Positions 16,708 to 26,314 of a DNA stretch of 64,000 bases are shown here, in pieces. The translations under genes were made by a program, and so were the position numbers. Source of the stretch: RFPW01 sp040401595 (GTDB lineage Bacteria > Pseudomonadota > Gammaproteobacteria > Burkholderiales > Burkholderiaceae_E); contig JBBAOE010000007.1 in NCBI GenBank assembly GCA_040401595.1, positions 62,001-126,000 on the forward strand, written 5' to 3'. Within the stretch, counting starts at the first letter, position 1. Every line of letters starts with the position of its first letter. The notes below the pieces were generated by a model. That model was not told where the DNA came from and did not search any database. It was given only the letters and a program-made list of their open reading frames with translations.

Positions 16708-17681
16708 TCAGAGTTCCGGCTCCCAGCCAAGAGCGCTCGAGATCTGCTCGGTGGTCCGGCAGAGACGTTCCACCCATTCATTTTGCAGAAATTCGGCTGG
16801 CGCAGAGATCGACAGGCCTGCCACCAGACGGCCGCTATCGTCGCGGATGCCTGCGGCAATACATCGCACACCCAGTTCGAGTTCTTCGTTGTCGCGGGCA
16901 TAACCACGGGCGCGCACCAGCGCCAGTTCGCGTTCGAGTGTGGCCAGGTCGGTAATGCTGTTACGGGTTTGTCCAGCGAGTCCTGTCCGGTTGGCGTAGG
17001 CCCGGACCAGTCGCGCATCATCTGCAGCGAGAAACAGCTTCCCGACCGAGGTCAGATGCNNNNNNNNNNNNNNNNNNNNNNNNNNNNNNNNNNNNNNNNN
17101 NNNNNNNNNNNNNNNNNNNNNNNNNNNNNNNNNNNNNNNNNNNNNNNNNNNNNNNNNNNGACCAGTCGCGCATCATCTGCAGCGAGAAACAGCTTCCCGA
17201 CCGAGGTCAGATGCAGCGGTGCCCGCCCACCAATGGCTCGAACCACCTGCATGCCACTGCGCTCGCTCACGGCACGTTCGACATAGACGATCTCATCGCC
17301 TCGTCGCACAGACAGGTTGACGGGCTGGCCGGTACCCCGATGCAGATCTCGCATGGGATGCAGCGCCGCATCGCGCACACTCAGTCGTGCTTTGACCAGA
17401 TTGCCCAGTTCCAGCAGGCGTAGACCAAGCTGGTAGGTTCCTGGCTCGACCCGCTCGACATAGCGTGCAAGGACGAGATCATTGAGGATTCGATGGGCGG
17501 TCGATGGATGCAGTCCCGTTCGCCCCGAGAGGTCCTTGAGACTGACGGGATCACTCGCGATCGCGAGCTCGTCGAGTAGCGCTACCATCCGGTCGAGTAC
17601 CTGAATCGCTCCGCGCGTATTCACGGGCTCGGGATCACTCTCTTTGACGTGGACCAAGGGGCTTGTCAACGTCCTCATCAT
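16708..17681 (-). CDS. IclR-family transcriptional regulator, interrupted by an assembly gap
   Basis: An N-terminal winged helix (VSLKDLSGRTGLHPSTAHRI) and an effector-binding domain ending ISAPAEFL mark an IclR-type regulator. The gene is broken by 100 N (17060-17159), but the 55 bp on each side are identical (17005-17059 and 17160-17214). Removing one copy plus the N run deletes 155 bases and leaves 819 bases, exactly 273 codons in one frame. It reads LTSVGKLFLAADDARLV, then RAYANRTGLAGQ, then RGYARDNEELELGVRC. The true product is therefore an intact protein of about 272 residues. The effector is unknown; no catabolic operon adjoins it. Confidence 0.9.
17060..17159. other. Scaffold gap of 100 N
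   Basis: A run of exactly 100 N, the customary placeholder for a gap of unknown size. The flanks overlap by 55 identical bases, so no sequence appears to be missing. Confidence 0.95.
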
Positions 17682-17996
17682 GGCAGGTGATACCGCAGTT
17701 GGGAGGATCGGGGGTCGAGAAAGCTGTTGGGCCTGAACGACCGAGCTCGGCGGCTGGAATCGAAAATGCTGCGCTGCGTCATAGATGGATTCTGCACGAA
17801 TTCTCGACCGCAGTGTCAGCCATTGCGCGTTTCATTGGAGGAGGTGAACGCAGCGTTGCCGCGAACGATGCAGCGCACGACACCGCTGTGTCCTGATTCA
17901 GTAGCTGGGTGCTCACCCCGCAAAGGGTCAGCGCAAGACGGCTCAATCGCCGTTAGTAGCGGGTCCGCTCAGGCGGGCCCGTCGCGAGGCGAGGGC
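17682..17996. other. Intergenic region between iclR and flaG
   Basis: 315 bp with no convincing gene. Open frames here are short and without family features. It should hold the promoter of the leftward IclR gene and the 3' end of the leftward flaG gene. A hairpin lies at 17961-17980. I see no clear promoter hexamers. Confidence 0.6.
17961..17980 (-). terminator. GC hairpin after flaG, terminator-like
   Basis: GGGTCCGC (17961-17968) pairs with GCGGGCCC (17973-17980), with one wobble and a TCAG loop, 16 bp beyond the flaG stop. No U-run follows on the minus strand, so intrinsic termination is uncertain. Confidence 0.4.
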
Positions 17997-18503
17997 TCAG
18001 GCCTGAAGGTTGACCAGTGCGCTCTGGTAGTAGCCGACCGAGCGGGCAATGCGTAAGGTTTCTTCCTGCGGGATCTGGCGGATGATGTCTCCGGACTCGG
18101 AATCCCGAACAGTAACGACCTGTTTGTTGGCTTCTTTGTCAAAGCTGTGATCGAGCTCGAAACGGCGACCAAGCCGTTGCAGGAATTCTTGAATCCGTCG
18201 GCTGGCGGCCTCAATGGTTGGGCGCAGGGACGACTTGGAGTCAGCTGCCTCTTTGGCCTGACGACGCTGGGTATCGGCGACCTTGGCATCGCTGTTGAGC
18301 TGGGCCTTGCCGATTGCGCTGCCGGTCGCTTGCGCAACCGCATCGGCATCTTTGTTGGCCTGAACGGAGTCGGCCAGTAGCCGGTAGGTTTCCTGACCCC
18401 GATCGCGTGCCGAGTTTCGGGCTGCGCCGCCGGCTTGTGTCGTTGTGCGTTCGACCCCTATGGGGGCGGTAGTTGGGCGCGTCGGCTGGATTCGGTCAGA
18501 CAT
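17997..18503 (-). CDS. flaG: FlaG-family flagellar protein
   Basis: A 168-residue protein. The C-terminal 65 residues carry the FlaG signature: LDHSFDKEANKQVVTVRDSE, then SGDIIRQIPQEETLRIA. The N-terminal 100 residues are polar, low-complexity and probably disordered. FlaG influences flagellar filament length in some bacteria. Here it stands alone: no flagellin, fliD or fliS gene is in the window, so its flagellar role is inferred from family only. ATG 18503 is chosen; ATG 18515 is also in frame. Confidence 0.8.
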   Translation of the reverse strand: MSDRIQPTRPTTAPIGVERTTTQAGGAARNSARDRGQETYRLLADSVQANKDADAVAQATGSAIGKAQLNSDAKVADTQRRQAKEAADSKSSLRPTIEAASRRIQEFLQRLGRRFELDHSFDKEANKQVVTVRDSESGDIIRQIPQEETLRIARSVGYYQSALVNLQA

Positions 18504-18701
18504 GATTGAAAACACTCCACTGAGTCACATGACTACTTATCACTTTTTGATCCAGCCCACAAGGCTTCCAACGATTCTGGCGACCGAATAAGGGTTCTGG
18601 CCACTGCCGGCATCCGCATGCGTGTCCATCTCCCTGGACGTGGACATAGCTTGGCCGGTGCGCATGTCCTGGTCCGTCAACGCGTTGCGTCGTAGGGCCG
18701 G

Positions 18702-19760
18702 TCACACGACCCGTGGTTCAATCTCGAGCGTAAGGCCAAAGAGTGTCCGGAGTTCGTCCTGGATTTCCTGGGCGAGCTGTCGGATGTCGGCACCACTCGC
18801 TGAGCCATGATTGACCAGGACCAGGGCATGTGCGTCATGCACACCGGCATCGCCATGGCGTACGCCTTTCCATCCAGCCCGTTCAATCAGCCAGGCGGCC
18901 GCCAGTTTCATCTGCGGACTGCCGTCTGGAAGTGGCGGGGCCGGGTAGGCAGGGAGCCCCGGGAATCGGTCCTGCAGTGCGAGCGCCTGTTGGCGCCCGA
19001 CGATGGGATTACGAAAAAAACTGCCGGCATTACCCAGTCGGGCTGGGTCAGGGAGACGGCGTTTGCGGATCGCGATCACGGCCTGGGCAACTTCCTGCGG
19101 GCTTGCGTCTTGAGCGAACGCAGTCAGGCCTTGCGCCACACGGCTGGCCTGGACTTCGGCTCGCAGGTCGCCATAGTCAACCTGACAGGGGCCAGTCAGG
19201 GTTTTGCGTAAACGCAGCGTGACGGAGCAGATCAGCAGATGTTTCGATTCGCTACGCTTGAAAACGCTGTCGCGATAGCCGAACTGGCAATCTGTGCGAT
19301 CGAGGATCCGCCAACGGCCATGTTCCAGATCGTAAACCCGTGCGTGTTCGAAGACCTCGACGAGTTCGACCCCGTAGGCGCCGATATTCTGGATCGGGGC
19401 GGCACCAACAGTCCCGGGAATCCAGGCCAGATTTTCCAGCCCCTGAAAGCCCATTGCGAGCGTCCAGTCGACGAGCTCATGCCAGGATTCACCAGCAGCA
19501 ACTTCGACCAGCACCTGATCCGGGTTGTTAGCACTCAGACACCGACGGCCCCGCAGGGCCACGTGAATTACGGGTTCGGCAAGATCGCGAGTCAACAGCA
19601 GGTTACTGCCGCCGCCCAGGATGAAGGCGCTGCGGCCATCCAGCCAGGAGAGTACGCGGGGCAGTTGATCCTCGCGCTCGAGATCGAGCAGTTCGAAGGC
19701 TCGGGCTGCGACGCCGAAGCTGTTCAGGCTGCGTAGCTCAACATGACGCCGCAGGGTCAT
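18702..19760 (-). CDS. murB: UDP-N-acetylenolpyruvoylglucosamine reductase
   Basis: The FAD- and NADPH-dependent reductase that makes UDP-MurNAc for peptidoglycan. At 352 residues it matches the E. coli-type (type I) enzyme. Visible: LNSFGVAARA at the start, the FAD-binding LGGGSNLLLTRD, WIPGTVGAAPIQNIGAYG, and GNAGSFFRNP with the catalytic Ser. The C-terminal substrate domain includes AAWLIERAGWKG. It overlaps the upstream scpA stop by ATGA, so both genes are probably translationally coupled. Confidence 0.96.
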   Translation of the reverse strand: MTLRRHVELRSLNSFGVAARAFELLDLEREDQLPRVLSWLDGRSAFILGGGSNLLLTRDLAEPVIHVALRGRRCLSANNPDQVLVEVAAGESWHELVDWTLAMGFQGLENLAWIPGTVGAAPIQNIGAYGVELVEVFEHARVYDLEHGRWRILDRTDCQFGYRDSVFKRSESKHLLICSVTLRLRKTLTGPCQVDYGDLRAEVQASRVAQGLTAFAQDASPQEVAQAVIAIRKRRLPDPARLGNAGSFFRNPIVGRQQALALQDRFPGLPAYPAPPLPDGSPQMKLAAAWLIERAGWKGVRHGDAGVHDAHALVLVNHGSASGADIRQLAQEIQDELRTLFGLTLEIEPRVV

Positions 19761-20680
19761 GGCCCCTTGACCGCGAGGCGCAGGTAAATGGGGGCAAACG
19801 GCTCGGCCTGGTTGATCAGGATCATGCGTTCGCGAGCAAGTTCGAGCAGGGCGACAAATGTGACGACCGCCAGCGGGAGGCTTGGCACTGGATCGAAGAG
19901 TTCATCGAAGGTGATGTAAGGTCGATCAGCCAACGCCCGCAGTACCCGGGTCATACAGTCCCGAATCGAAATCTGGGCGCGTTCGATGCGGTGGTGCACG
20001 ACCAGTTTCGCGCGGCGGATGACTTCCTGCCACGCGCCCTGAAGGTCGACCGTGGAGACCACCGGTTGACGATTGCTCGAATCGGGCTCCCAGGCCACAG
20101 TGGCTGCACTGAAATCCCGCCCGGCCTGGGGCAGCGCATCGAGCCTGGCCGCCGCCAGACGGATCTGTTCATATTCGATCAGGCGCCGCGCCAGTTCGGC
20201 TCGGGGATCTTCGGGCTCATCCTGGCCCACAGCAGCTGGCCTGGGCAGCAGGCCGCGCGATTTGATTTCGATCAGCATGGCCGCCATGAGGAGGTACTCA
20301 GCTGCCAGTTCGAGATTGCGATTCCGGATCTCTTCGATGTAGACGAGGTACTGACGGGTGATCTCCGCCATCGGGATATCGAGGATGTTGAAGTTCTGTC
20401 GCCGGATCAGGTAAAGCAGAAGGTCCAGCGGCCCTTCAAACGCATCCAGAAACACCTCCAGGGCATCGGGCGGAATATAGAGGTCGGTTGGCAACTCCAG
20501 CAGCGGGGTGCCATAGACTTTTGGCCCGACCCGTTCCGCAGTCGGCAAGGGTCCGGGTTCCTGAGGCGCAGTCAGCGTCAGGGTCAGCGCCTGAGAGGGC
20601 GCTAGGGGCGCTGGGGGCGCTATCGGTGCCGCAGGACTGACAGCAGCCGGGTCGGGCTGCGCTCGCTCAATCTCGGACAA
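19757..20680 (-). CDS. scpA: Segregation and condensation protein A
   Basis: The kleisin subunit of the SMC-ScpAB condensin. The conserved N-terminal domain reads VFLDAFEGPLDLLLYLIRRQ, then NILDIPMAEITRQYLVYIEE. The C-terminal winged helix ends in VVTFVALLELARERMI. There are 307 residues, including about 70 Pro/Ala-rich residues before the kleisin domain that the family does not require. The start appears to be TTG 20680, directly after the stop of the DUF3460 gene. No scpB is in the window. Confidence 0.92.
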   Translation of the reverse strand: MSEIERAQPDPAAVSPAAPIAPPAPLAPSQALTLTLTAPQEPGPLPTAERVGPKVYGTPLLELPTDLYIPPDALEVFLDAFEGPLDLLLYLIRRQNFNILDIPMAEITRQYLVYIEEIRNRNLELAAEYLLMAAMLIEIKSRGLLPRPAAVGQDEPEDPRAELARRLIEYEQIRLAAARLDALPQAGRDFSAATVAWEPDSSNRQPVVSTVDLQGAWQEVIRRAKLVVHHRIERAQISIRDCMTRVLRALADRPYITFDELFDPVPSLPLAVVTFVALLELARERMILINQAEPFAPIYLRLAVKGP

Positions 20681-20869
20681 TCAACGCTTCGACGAGGTCT
20701 GGTAGACGTAGCCGGGCTGTTGCAACCGTGACTCAGCTTGTCGGGCCAAGCGATCACGATCGAGCAGCTTGTCCCACCACATGGCTCGCCCACGGCGCTG
20801 CTCGGCCTCGAGATGTGGCCGTTCTTTTTTGAGCGATTCCAGAAACTGGGTTAATTCAGATTGGTACAT
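20681..20869 (-). CDS. DUF3460-family small protein
   Basis: A 62-residue protein of the betaproteobacterial DUF3460 family, recognised by MYQSELTQFLESLKKERPHL, then RGRAMWWDKL, and the tail GYVYQTSSKR. ATG 20869 is the natural start because the family begins there; the frame extends upstream without similarity. Its stop directly precedes the scpA TTG start, as commonly seen in Burkholderiales. Function unknown. Confidence 0.85.
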   Translation of the reverse strand: MYQSELTQFLESLKKERPHLEAEQRRGRAMWWDKLLDRDRLARQAESRLQQPGYVYQTSSKR

Positions 20870-20996
20870 CAGTGAATTGTAGGGGATGGCGGTCCCGATC
20901 GCCAAAAAAACACGACGGATGACGATCGCGGACTGATTTCGATTCGCATTGTGATCCCCATCGGCTGGCAGGAGACCCGGTTGCGATCGTTCGCGA

Positions 20997-22790
20997 CTAT
21001 GGAATCGATCCGCGCCCGTTTTGCAGCGCTTCGGCCAGATCGGCAGCGATCCCCGACGGTCCCAGTCGGTCCAGGAATCCGCTGCGTTGCATCAGGTCAA
21101 GGGGTGCACCCGATGGGGCGATCAGGATCAGTCGGCCGCCCAGTCGATGGATCGTTCGGCGCAGGCTGTCCAACGCGTCCTGACCGGTCGCATCCATGTA
21201 GAGCAGTCGGGTCATGTCCAGGAGAACGGTGGTTGGGAGGGGCGTCTCGGGGGCCAGCAGAACTTCGAGCTTGCCGATTGAGCCAAAAAACAGCGCGCCT
21301 TCGAGCCGCCAGAGACCCATTCGATCGACTGCAGCCGGGGATTGAGGGGTTTCAGGGGATTGGGGGGCTGGGGTTTGCCTTGAGGATTCTGCAGAGACCA
21401 GTCTCAGGGGGCTCGGTCGCTGCAACGCGATCGGTTCGACTCGGGTCAGGGTTGAGATCCGCCAGATGAAGAAGAGGCAGGACAGCATCAGACCCACTTC
21501 GACCGCAACCGTGATATCGAACGCTACCGTCAGCAGGAAGGTGCTCAGCATGGTCGCGCGATAGGGCAGGTGGAAGCGTTTGAGTTCCTCAAACGCACGC
21601 CATTCGCCCATGTTCCAGGCGACGAAGATCAGGATGGCCCCGAGGGTTGCCAGCGGAATATGGCTGGCGAGGGGGGCTGCCAGTAAGACGATCACAGCGA
21701 GCGTGATGGCGTGGACGATGCCGGCGACCGGTGTGCGCCCGCCCGCGCGCACATTGGTGACGGTGCGCGCAATCGTACCGGTGGCTGCAATCCCGCCAAA
21801 CAATGGGCTGACAAGGTTGGCGATACCCTGTGCCATGAGTTCCTGATTGGGATCGTGCCGGTCATCGATCATCCCATCGGCGACCCGCGCACAGAGCAGT
21901 GATTCGATGGCACCGAGCAAGGCAATCGAGAGGGCGGGGGCAAGCAGTTGCCGGGCCGAGTCCCAGTCAAATGCGGGGAGTGCCGGCATGGGTAACTGTG
22001 CAGGGATGCCACCGAAGCGACTGCCAATGGTCTCAACGGGCAAGTCAAAGGCAACGACAGCGAGCGTCCCCAGACTCAGGGCAACCACGCTGGCAGGCAC
22101 TTTGCCAGTGAACCGCTTCCACGACCTGGGCGCTGCCCGGGTGGCGCCAGCGCGCGGGGCGTCGTCCTGCGTCGCTGATCGGGTCGTTGCACTGGTCCAG
22201 CGCGGCCACAGCAGCAGAACCATCAGCGAGGCCAGCGCGACGGCCACGGCCCAGGGGTTGAGATCCTTCAGAGTCTGGCCAATGATGATGATTTGTGCAA
22301 AAAAGTTGGATGGCATCCGATCGATCGGTAAGCCGAAGAGGTCTCGCACCTGCTGCAGGGCGATTAGGACAGCGATGCCATTGGTGAACCCGACGATGAT
22401 TGAAACGGGAACGAACCGGATCAGAACACCCATGCGAAGGGCGCCCATGGCAAAGAGCACCACGCCAGCCATCATGGTGGCGACGAGCAAGTTGGCGATA
22501 CCGTAACGATCCACAATGCCGTAGAGCAAGGCGACAAAAGCACCCGCCGGGCCGCCGATCTGGACCCGCGAACCACCCAGAAGCGATATGAGGCAACCAG
22601 CGACAATGCCGGTCACCAGTCCCTGCTCGGGCTTGACACCACTGGCGATGCCAAAGGCCATCGCCAGGGGCAGGGCGACGAATCCTACCGTGACTCCCGA
22701 GGACAGGTCACGCAGGAACGCTTCGCGGTTGTAGCCCTGCAGCGCCGTGATCAGCCTTGGCCGAAACGGTGCCAGGGCCAATCGCATCAT
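20997..22790 (-). CDS. SulP-family anion transporter with STAS domain
   Basis: A 597-residue inner-membrane SLC26/SulP transporter. The N-terminal signature FVALPLAMAFGIASGVKPEQ, then GSRVQIGGPAGAFVALLYGI, is followed by about 11-13 hydrophobic helices. The cytosolic C-terminal STAS domain (about 490-590) contains VLLDMTRLLYMDATGQDALD. Substrates in the family include sulfate, bicarbonate, fumarate and related anions; sequence does not decide. Its ATG overlaps the metG stop by one base (TGATG), so it is translated from the metG transcript. Confidence 0.92.
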   Translation of the reverse strand: MMRLALAPFRPRLITALQGYNREAFLRDLSSGVTVGFVALPLAMAFGIASGVKPEQGLVTGIVAGCLISLLGGSRVQIGGPAGAFVALLYGIVDRYGIANLLVATMMAGVVLFAMGALRMGVLIRFVPVSIIVGFTNGIAVLIALQQVRDLFGLPIDRMPSNFFAQIIIIGQTLKDLNPWAVAVALASLMVLLLWPRWTSATTRSATQDDAPRAGATRAAPRSWKRFTGKVPASVVALSLGTLAVVAFDLPVETIGSRFGGIPAQLPMPALPAFDWDSARQLLAPALSIALLGAIESLLCARVADGMIDDRHDPNQELMAQGIANLVSPLFGGIAATGTIARTVTNVRAGGRTPVAGIVHAITLAVIVLLAAPLASHIPLATLGAILIFVAWNMGEWRAFEELKRFHLPYRATMLSTFLLTVAFDITVAVEVGLMLSCLFFIWRISTLTRVEPIALQRPSPLRLVSAESSRQTPAPQSPETPQSPAAVDRMGLWRLEGALFFGSIGKLEVLLAPETPLPTTVLLDMTRLLYMDATGQDALDSLRRTIHRLGGRLILIAPSGAPLDLMQRSGFLDRLGPSGIAADLAEALQNGRGSIP

Positions 22791-25045
22791 CAGCTGACCC
22801 GCATACCAGGCTGGGCGCCGTCATCGGGATCGAGCAGGAAAAGACCTGGGCGCTGCGGATCGTCCGATCCTGCCGCCAGGACCATACCCTCGGAAATGCC
22901 GAACTTCATTTTGCGCGGCGCGAGGTTGGCCACCAGAACCGTCATGCGGCCAACCAATTGCTCTGGTGCATAGACCTGGGCAATCCCGGAGAACACCTGA
23001 CGATGGCGCCCCTCACCCGCGTCCAGCATCAGCTGCAGAAGCCGGTTCGAGCCTTCGACCCGGCGGGCATCGACGATGCGCGCGATCCGCAAGTCGACAG
23101 CGTTGAACTGATGGATGTCGATCGTCGGATTCGGGGTGACGGCAATGCCTGCCGACTCGGCCTGCGGGCGGGGCTGAGAGGCAAGATCGACTGGGGCGCC
23201 GGTCGACGGCAAGCCTGGAGCCGGGGCAGCGGCTGAGGCCGGCGCAGACGCAGGGGTAGCGGCAGAGGAGGAAGCAGTGGATGGGGCCGGCGGCGGTGGC
23301 TCGAACAGCGCGTCGATCTGCTTTGCCTCGATTCGGGTCATCAGATGCTCGTAGCTCCCGATGCGCCCACCGACTGGTTCAAATTGCTGTGCTGCGGACC
23401 AGGGTAGGACTGCGCCGTCCAGTTCGTGGTCGCAGTTCAGGAAACGCATCGCGCGCGCGGTCGTCGCCGGCAGCACCGGATGCAGGTAAACCGTCAGGAT
23501 ATGGAAGGCTTCAATCAGGGTCGAGCAGGCCGCCTGCAGTTGTCCCGCCTGTTCGGGGTGGCGGGCCAGTTCCCAGGGTTTGACTTCATCGGCAAACTGG
23601 TTGACCCGATCAGCCAGGGACATGATCTCGCGAATGGCCCGTCCGTTGTCCCGGCTATCCCAGGCGTGCTCGATCGAACTGGCTGACGTTCGCATCGCCT
23701 GAATCAGTGCGATCGACCGTTCCGAGTCATTGCCGCTTCGACCGGTCGGGATCACCTCTCCACCAAACCGCTTGTTGAGGAAGCCAGCCGCCCGGCTGGC
23801 AATATTGACGTACTTGCCGATCAGGTCGGCATTGACGCGGGCAAGGAAATCATCCGGATTGAAATCAACATCTTCGACCCGAGCATTGAGTTTTGCCGCC
23901 AGGTAGTAGCGTAGCCATTCCGGATTCAGGCCGAGCTCGAGGTAGCGCTGGGGGGAGAGTCCCGTTCCACGCGATTTGGACATCTTCTCGCCGCTCACGG
24001 TCAGGAAACCGTGAACATTGACGGCGGACGGCGTCTTTCGGCCGGAGAAATGCAACATTGCGGGGAAAAACAACGTGTGGAAATACACGATGTCCTTACC
24101 GATGAAATGCACCTGCTCGACCCCCGGATCGCTCATGAAGCTGGCGAAATCCTGAGCCGTGCGCGAAGCCGGATGCCAGTGCTGGGCGGCCTGTCCGGAG
24201 TCGAAGTGATGCTTGAGCGCCGCCAGATATCCGATCGGGGCATCCAGCCAGACGTAGAAAAATTTACCCGGGGCATCGGGGATCGGGATGCCAAAATAGG
24301 GTGCATCGCGTGAGATATCCCAGTCGGCCAGTTTGGTCTCCACACCATCGCCAAGCCACTCACGCACCTTGTTGGCGACTTCGCTCTGCACCGGGGACTT
24401 GTCCTGCGTGGGCGCACCGACGAGCCAGGTGCGCAGGAAGTCGACACAACGTGGATCGCTCAGACGAAAGAAATAGTGTTCCGAGCGGGCAAGGATGGGT
24501 ACCGCGCCCGTCAGTGTCGAGCGTGGATTGAGCAATTCCGTAGCGTTATAGACTGCACCGCACACCTCGCAGGCATCGCCATATTGATCGGGCGCTCCAC
24601 ACTGCGGGCATCCGCCCTGGATATAACGGTCGGGCAGAAACATCGCCTTGACCGGATCAAAGAATTGTTCGATTTCGCGCACATCAATCAAACCTGCGTC
24701 GCGCAACGCCAGATAGACAGCCTGCGAGAGTTCGACGTTCTCTGGCGTGTCCGTCGAGTGCCAGTGGTCGAACCGGATATTGAAACCGTTCAGGCTGGCA
24801 GGCCGTTCAGCTGCAATCCTGGCGACCAGCTGCTGCGCAGTGAGTCCCATGGACTCGGCCTTAAGCATGATCGGCGCGCCATGCGCATCATCTGCACCGA
24901 CAAAATGGACTTCATGCCCGCTCATCCGCTGGAAGCGAACCCAGATATCGGCCTGAATGTATTCCATGATGTGGCCGATATGGAACGAGCCATTGGCGTA
25001 GGGCAGGGCGGTGGTGACAAAGAGGCGGCGGGGCGAAGAGGTCAT
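22790..25045 (-). CDS. metG: Methionyl-tRNA synthetase
   Basis: Charges tRNA-Met. A 751-residue enzyme with HIGH in SFHIGHIMEYIQAD (residues 22-25) and KMSKS in KMSKSRGTG. The zinc-binding Cys pairs are CPQCGAPDQYGDACEVCGAVY-like. An Ala/Pro/Ser-rich linker leads to a C-terminal EMAPII/OB-fold tRNA-binding domain (IARIVDARRVEGSNRLLQL, then PRKMKFGISEGM), the dimerising form. ATG 25045 (MTSSPRRLFVTTALPYANG) is chosen over an upstream extension. It is divergent from mrp; the SulP gene is coupled downstream. Confidence 0.96.
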   Translation of the reverse strand: MTSSPRRLFVTTALPYANGSFHIGHIMEYIQADIWVRFQRMSGHEVHFVGADDAHGAPIMLKAESMGLTAQQLVARIAAERPASLNGFNIRFDHWHSTDTPENVELSQAVYLALRDAGLIDVREIEQFFDPVKAMFLPDRYIQGGCPQCGAPDQYGDACEVCGAVYNATELLNPRSTLTGAVPILARSEHYFFRLSDPRCVDFLRTWLVGAPTQDKSPVQSEVANKVREWLGDGVETKLADWDISRDAPYFGIPIPDAPGKFFYVWLDAPIGYLAALKHHFDSGQAAQHWHPASRTAQDFASFMSDPGVEQVHFIGKDIVYFHTLFFPAMLHFSGRKTPSAVNVHGFLTVSGEKMSKSRGTGLSPQRYLELGLNPEWLRYYLAAKLNARVEDVDFNPDDFLARVNADLIGKYVNIASRAAGFLNKRFGGEVIPTGRSGNDSERSIALIQAMRTSASSIEHAWDSRDNGRAIREIMSLADRVNQFADEVKPWELARHPEQAGQLQAACSTLIEAFHILTVYLHPVLPATTARAMRFLNCDHELDGAVLPWSAAQQFEPVGGRIGSYEHLMTRIEAKQIDALFEPPPPAPSTASSSAATPASAPASAAAPAPGLPSTGAPVDLASQPRPQAESAGIAVTPNPTIDIHQFNAVDLRIARIVDARRVEGSNRLLQLMLDAGEGRHRQVFSGIAQVYAPEQLVGRMTVLVANLAPRKMKFGISEGMVLAAGSDDPQRPGLFLLDPDDGAQPGMRVS

Positions 25046-25179
25046 GGGTAGCCGACAGCGTTGAATTCGAAGCGGGGTTTTTCGCAGGATTGATCCTTGG
25101 CAGTTTAGCAAGGCGGGTCAGGCACAGATTTCCTTTAGACTCAAAGCTCCAACCCGTTGTTTTTGAGGTGGCTCTCGCC

Positions 25180-26292
25180 ATGACCCCCGCGCCCATTTCC
25201 GTAGAGCAAGCGACGCAGGCCCTGCGTAGCATCCTGGATCCCGAAACTGGCCGAGATCTGGTCACTGAAGGGTGGGTCCGTAAGGTCCGCGTCGAACCGG
25301 CTGATGGCGGATTGACCGATATTTCACTCGATGTGGAATTGGGCTATCCCGCTCGTAGCCTGCTGGATGGTCTTCGTCGACAAGTCATCAGCGCCCTGAG
25401 AGGCCTGCCGGGTGTCGGCAATGTCAGTGCGAACGTCAGTCAGAAAATCGTGGCCCACTCGGTGCAGCGTGGCGTCAAGTTGCTGCCTGGGGTACGCAAT
25501 GTGATTGCGATTGCATCGGGCAAGGGTGGCGTTGGCAAAAGCACGACGACCGTGAATCTTGCGCTTGCTCTGGCGGCCGAAGGCGCCTCGGTGGGGGTGC
25601 TGGATGCCGATATCTATGGCCCTTCGATCCCGATGATGCTCGGCATCAGCGGTCGACCGGTCTCGGAGGATGGCAAGACGATCGAACCCATGCAAGGACT
25701 GGGCTTGCAGGCCGCTTCGATCGGTTTTCTGATTGAGATGGATACCCCCATGGTCTGGCGTGGGCCGATGGTGACCCAGGCGCTTGAGCAGCTGCTTCGG
25801 GATACGAACTGGAATGATCTCGATTATTTGCTCGTCGATATGCCGCCAGGGACGGGTGATATCCATCTGACACTGGCCCAGAAAATTCCGGTCACTGGTG
25901 CCGTCATCGTCACCACACCGCAGGATATTGCATTGCTTGATGCGCGCAAGGGCTTGCGGATGTTTGAAAAGGTGGGCATCCCCATCCTCGGCATTGTCGA
26001 GAACATGGCGGTTCATCATTGTTCGCGTTGCGGTCACGTCGAGCACGTCTTTGGCTCCGGGGGTGGGGAGCGGATGGCGCTCGAGACTGGCGTTGAATCG
26101 TTGGGTGCCTTGCCGCTGGACATCCGCATCCGTGAGCAGGCCGATAGCGGTTGTCCAACGGTGGCTGCAGAGCCCGACAGCCCGATTGCGCTGGCCTATC
26201 GGGCGATCGCTCGCAAGGTTGCGGTTCGGGTCGCGCAGCGCGCGAAGGACATGACGTCGAAGTTTCCCTCGATCGTGGTTCAGAACACCTGA
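25180..26292 (+). CDS. apbC: Mrp/ApbC-family Fe-S cluster carrier ATPase
   Basis: A P-loop NTPase that carries and transfers Fe-S clusters to apoproteins in the cytosol. An N-terminal DUF59-like domain (residues 8-85) precedes the ATPase: deviant Walker A GKGGVGKSTTTVNLALALA, LDADIYGPSIPMMLG, DMPPGTGD, and the cluster-binding CxxC in HHCSRCGHVE. About 370 residues, the size of E. coli Mrp. ATG 25180 is preferred, with GAGG 13 bases upstream, over a longer frame from 25090. The metG-apbC-dcd neighbourhood is typical of Burkholderiales. Confidence 0.94.
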   Translation: MTPAPISVEQATQALRSILDPETGRDLVTEGWVRKVRVEPADGGLTDISLDVELGYPARSLLDGLRRQVISALRGLPGVGNVSANVSQKIVAHSVQRGVKLLPGVRNVIAIASGKGGVGKSTTTVNLALALAAEGASVGVLDADIYGPSIPMMLGISGRPVSEDGKTIEPMQGLGLQAASIGFLIEMDTPMVWRGPMVTQALEQLLRDTNWNDLDYLLVDMPPGTGDIHLTLAQKIPVTGAVIVTTPQDIALLDARKGLRMFEKVGIPILGIVENMAVHHCSRCGHVEHVFGSGGGERMALETGVESLGALPLDIRIREQADSGCPTVAAEPDSPIALAYRAIARKVAVRVAQRAKDMTSKFPSIVVQNT

Positions 26293-26314
26293 TGTTATCG
26301 TTATACGAAGTGTA

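Noticed and set aside
16708..17681. IclR regulator as a pseudogene or two partial genes
   Set aside because: The interruption is the N-gap with duplicated flanks; collapsing it restores one intact frame.
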